DNA of 7,389 bases from an uncultured Clostridia bacterium (lineage in GTDB: Bacteria > Bacillota > Clostridia > Christensenellales > CAG-917), in contig CAMGKS010000054.1 in NCBI GenBank assembly GCA_946056785.1, forward strand, positions 1-7,389, read 5' to 3'. Positions 5,263 through 7,389 of the stretch are shown piece after piece; positions within the stretch are counted from its first letter, which is position 1, and every line of letters starts with the position of its first letter. Both the position numbers and the translations under genes were made by a program. A model generated the notes under the pieces. The model did not search any database. It was given only the letters and a program-made list of their open reading frames with translations, and had not been told where the DNA came from.

Positions 5263-5519
5263 CGCTGGGTGATATTATCGGAGTTCAGCCGGTTTATCAC
5301 AAAGTGAAAAAGAATCAAAGCAAGAAATGGAAAGAGGACGTCGCAATGTGTTTATGGCTCGATGATTTGGGCAGAGAAGAAGGCGAAAAGGAAAAACGCG
5401 TTTACGAAGCATGGGCCAAAAAATTAACGGGCGGAGAAGTCAGACGGAAAAACACTTTCAGCGATATGAGCGAAAATCTTTTTTTCGACGACACGGTATC
5501 GTCCAAGAAAAAAAGATAA
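5247..5519 (+). CDS. Hypothetical 90-residue charged soluble protein
   Basis: I do not recognise this protein. It has no signal peptide or membrane helix and is rich in Lys and Glu, with a likely helical middle (about 25-62, KKWKEDVAMCLWLDD and EGEKEKRVYEAWAKK) and a basic end (SSKKKR). The start is the ATG at 5247, four bases after a near-perfect AAAGGAGGG; a longer frame from a TTG at 5229 would include that ribosome binding site and is rejected. The gene stands alone as a unit, with its own promoter (5122-5150), a leader with a possible leader peptide and masking hairpin, and a strong terminator four bases after the stop. The complete transcription unit supports a real gene despite the lack of family assignment. 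Confidence 0.7.
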   Translation: MFDELTLGDIIGVQPVYHKVKKNQSKKWKEDVAMCLWLDDLGREEGEKEKRVYEAWAKKLTGGEVRRKNTFSDMSENLFFDDTVSSKKKR

Positions 5520-5522
5520 CCG

Positions 5523-5554
5523 AAACGGCATGACCTTACGGCATGCCGTTTTTT
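5523..5554 (+). terminator. Intrinsic terminator of the 90-residue gene
   Basis: AAACGGCATG (5523-5532) pairs perfectly with CATGCCGTTT (5542-5551) around a 9-base loop. The T-run continues to 5554. It begins four bases after the stop codon. Confidence 0.88.
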
Positions 5555-6186
5555 CTTGCAAATTTGTAAAACTATTCAAACCGTATTTTTTTGGCAGTGT
5601 TTGCATATAGTAGTTAAAAGCATATTATGCGACGGCATAAAGGTTTGTTAAGGGGCGGGAAAATTGCAATCACGTTAAGGAAAGGGAAACTGAAGATAAT
5701 CCGCACTTATGAAGAAAGCCACCGTCAAGCGGTTATCGCTTTGCGTTTTAGTTTATACGTATCGGCAATCGGCATACAGTCGAATAACTTTGTTTCGGTT
5801 TGGCATAAAACGAATACGGCAATGGGCGGTTAGACAAGTTTAGCAGACGGACGCGATCAGAAAAACGAATGCGAGTTAATAGAAACGAATGCGGAATTGT
5901 AATATAAATACCGAGTTTGCGGCGTCGGGATAAAATGAAAGATTTTGTGCAAGCTAATTTTGGAGCTTATGAAAGTCAGCGGAAGTTTAAAACTGAAATT
6001 TGTGCATTCAGGCAAGCCGTTTGACAATATTTGCATTAACGGAAAAGAAAAAACCGCGGTTTTGTCGGAAAAAACAAAAAAAATTGCAAAACCCGAAAAT
6101 ATTATGTCGCCGAAAAGAGTATTTTATCCGATTTTTTAAAAAAGTAAAGCGTTTTTAATGCATAAACGAAAAAAAGTTGCAAAAAT
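5555..6186. other. Long region without a convincing gene
   Basis: Two open frames occur (68 residues at 5627-5833; 56 residues from an ATG at 5969 to 6139). Neither has a well-spaced ribosome binding site or a recognisable motif. The 68-residue frame overlaps another frame starting MKKATVKRLSLCVLV (ATG at 5709) that looks like a signal peptide start but leads nowhere recognisable. A weak promoter-like pair (TTTGCA 5600-5605, 17 bases, TATTAT 5623-5628) is present. The 11-base AAACGAATGCG repeats at 5863-5873 and 5883-5893, with a close variant at 5808-5819. The region may be decayed coding DNA, but I cannot show this. Confidence 0.5.
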
Positions 6187-6321
6187 ATGCAAATTTTTTT
6201 AAATTCGGTATTGACAAACAAGTTATTAGGAAATAAAATAAACTTAGATATAAAAACGGAGACCGATTTCGATAATATTGTTCCCAAACTTGATTATGGT
6301 GGGCTTAATTTTGTTGAATGA
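6187..6321 (+). CDS. Possible 44-residue small protein or gene remnant
   Basis: An ATG at 6187 opens a 44-residue frame ending in TGA at 6319-6321. Its second half, LDIKTETDFDNIVPKLDYGGLNFVE, has balanced amino acid use rather than the Lys/Phe/Asn-rich look of random AT-rich DNA. A weak terminator-like hairpin starts exactly at the stop codon. Against it, there is no ribosome binding site, and a good promoter (TTGACA 6211, TAAAAT 6234) lies inside the frame. It could be a small gene, the 3' remnant of a larger one, or chance. I do not recognise the sequence. Confidence 0.25.
   Translation: MQIFLNSVLTNKLLGNKINLDIKTETDFDNIVPKLDYGGLNFVE
6211..6239 (+). promoter_or_regulatory. Likely promoter of the MreB-family gene
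   Basis: TTGACA (6211-6216, perfect) and TAAAAT (6234-6239, five of six) are separated by 17 bases. Transcription would start near 6246, giving the MreB-family gene a leader of about 220 bases. No equally good promoter is visible nearer to the gene. Confidence 0.55.
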
Positions 6322-6345
6322 ATTTCGTTTAACCGAAATTTTTTT
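6321..6345 (+). terminator. Weak terminator-like hairpin in the leader of the MreB-family gene
   Basis: AATTTCG (6321-6327) pairs with CGAAATT (6334-6340) around TTTAAC, followed by more T residues to 6345. With two G-C pairs the stem is weak. It may end a preceding transcript or act as an attenuator for the MreB-family gene. Confidence 0.35.
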
Positions 6346-6376
6346 CATCTAATCGCGTTTGAGAATAAAATTATTA

Positions 6377-6399
6377 GCTTTTGGGCGGCAACCGAAAGC
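6377..6399 (+). promoter_or_regulatory. Hairpin in the leader of the MreB-family gene
   Basis: GCTTTTGG (6377-6384) pairs with CCGAAAGC (6392-6399), with one G-U pair, around GCGGCAA. It has no T-run and lies about 54 bases before the ribosome binding site, so it could be part of a structured leader. It resembles no riboswitch class I can name. Confidence 0.35.
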
Positions 6400-6466
6400 A
6401 TAGGTCATAAGTTTTTAAAAATTGAAAAATTCATTTTACGGCAAAAACTTTTGGAGGAAAATTTGT

Positions 6467-7389
6467 ATGGCAAAAGAAGTATTGCAAATCGGAATCGACC
6501 TTGGTACTGCTAATACGCTTGTTTATATAGCAAAACAAGGTATCGTTTTCAACGAACCATCATACGTTGCTTTCGACAGAGCAACAAAGAAATGCATTGC
6601 TTGTGGTCACGCAGCAAAACTCATGGCAGGTAAAACGCACGACAAAATCCGTGTCGTAAAACCTCTTGAAGGCGGTGTTGTAGCAGACCTCGATGCAACG
6701 AAATCATTACTTGAGTATATCTTCTCAAAACTTGACAGAGCAGATGATATCGATTGGGCTAAATCAACCATCTTGCTTTGTTGCCCGTCCGAGATTACAG
6801 TAGTTGAGCGTGCCGCACTCATCAACTTAGCTCACGATATGGGTATCCAAGACGTATTTATCGAACAAGAAGTTAAAGCCGGTGCTGTTGGCGCAGGCTG
6901 CGACATCTATCAGACCACCGGTTGTATGATAGTTGATATCGGTGGCGGTTCTACCGATATCGGCGTTCTTTCCTGTGGCGACCTTGTCGTTTGGGATTCA
7001 ATCCGTGTAGCAGGTAGATATTTTGATAACGAAATCGCAAAGTACGTGAAGCAACATTACAACTTGCTCATCGGTGACAGAACGGCAGAAAGACTTAAAT
7101 TCGAACTTGCAACTTTAGCACCGATAGTCGGCGAAGAGAAAGAATGCGAAGCGTCCGGTAGACATCTTAGTCAAGGACAACCTGCAACGATAACCATAAG
7201 ACAAGGCGAAATTCGTGAAATAATGCTCAAAGCATTTGACAGAATTAAACACGTCATTCTTGCAACGTTGGAAAGAACTCCGCCTGAACTTTCAGCCGAT
7301 ATCCTTAAAAACGGTATCACCATCAACGGCGGTGGCGGTTGCATACCGGGTATCAAAGAATACTTTGAAACCGAACTCAAGATTCCTTG
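6467..7389 (+). CDS. mreB: MreB/Mbl-family actin-like cell-shape protein (3' end beyond window)
   Basis: MreB-type proteins polymerise with ATP into membrane-bound filaments that guide elongation of the cell wall. The frame is open to the window edge: 307 residues are visible of the usual 330-345. The actin-fold nucleotide signatures are present: phosphate 1 DLGTANTLVY (11-20), phosphate 2 DIGGGSTDIGV (157-167), and the adenosine segment GGGGCIPG (288-295). KYVKQHYNLLIGDRTAERLK (192-211) and LERTPPELSADIL (268-280) are MreB-specific. The ATG at 6467 follows GGAGG (6453-6457) with a 9-base gap. Oddities: the usual EEPMAAAIGAG reads QEVKAGAVGAG (134-144), keeping the second Glu (E135, the expected ATPase residue) but losing the Pro. 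There are also nine cysteines (43, 46, 105, 106, 145, 153, 170, 227, 292), more than is usual. Codon use (20 of 33 Ile as ATC, 2 of 29 Gly as GGA) suggests high expression or a different origin. It may be an Mbl-like or third paralogue rather than the main MreB. Confidence 0.9.
   Translation, partial: MAKEVLQIGIDLGTANTLVYIAKQGIVFNEPSYVAFDRATKKCIACGHAAKLMAGKTHDKIRVVKPLEGGVVADLDATKSLLEYIFSKLDRADDIDWAKSTILLCCPSEITVVERAALINLAHDMGIQDVFIEQEVKAGAVGAGCDIYQTTGCMIVDIGGGSTDIGVLSCGDLVVWDSIRVAGRYFDNEIAKYVKQHYNLLIGDRTAERLKFELATLAPIVGEEKECEASGRHLSQGQPATITIRQGEIREIMLKAFDRIKHVILATLERTPPELSADILKNGITINGGGGCIPGIKEYFETELKIP

Noticed and set aside
5627..5833. 68-residue open frame
   Set aside because: It has no ribosome binding site and no recognisable motif, and a competing frame overlaps it.
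5969..6139. 56-residue open frame beginning MKVSGSLKLKFVH
   Set aside because: The nearest GGAG is only three bases from the ATG, composition is Lys-rich, and no family is recognised. It is not excluded but not supported.

Overview
The window looks like a chromosomal segment of a low-GC, probably anaerobic member of the Bacillota (Clostridia-like). The grounds are AT-rich intergenic DNA, strong AGGAGG-type ribosome binding sites, sigma-A-type TTGACA/TATAAT promoters, a Rex NADH/NAD sensor and an MreB-family gene. No species can be named from the sequence alone.

Layout. Positions 1-299 are gene-free and very AT-rich, and carry two sets of short repeats. Positions 300-1712 (minus strand) are a two-gene operon: rex, then an aminoglycoside-phosphotransferase-fold kinase, with the kinase ribosome binding site overlapping the rex stop codon. 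Positions 1713-2084 hold the rex promoter, two ATCGAT-centred palindromes and a strong symmetrical terminator. Positions 2085-4377 (minus strand) are a second two-gene operon: a cation diffusion facilitator (CDF) transporter and a membrane-anchored metallophosphoesterase whose genes overlap by 17 bases. Its promoter matches the -35 and -10 consensus perfectly and has an inverted repeat in the spacer. Divergently, 4546-4875 (plus) encodes a 109-residue three-helix membrane protein of unknown function. Positions 5247-5519 (plus) encode a 90-residue charged protein of unknown function, with its own promoter and terminator and a leader that could control translation. Positions 5555-6186 have no convincing gene. 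From 6467 to the right edge runs an unfinished mreB-family gene, which has no stop codon inside the window, so a listing of closed ORFs would miss it.

How the parts relate. The rex-kinase pair suggests a small-molecule kinase produced together with the redox sensor. The CDF-phosphoesterase pair suggests metal export coupled to, or co-regulated with, an extracytoplasmic metal-dependent phosphoesterase. The MreB homologue is divergent: it has nine cysteines in the visible 307 residues, a modified Glu-Glu-Pro motif, and codon usage richer in ATC and GGT than its neighbours.

No known defence or mobile system is recognisable. The most notable unexplained signals are the leader ORF plus SD-sequestering hairpin before the 90-residue gene, the activator-type direct repeats at 4977-5008, the structured leader of the MreB gene, and the tandem repeats at the left edge.
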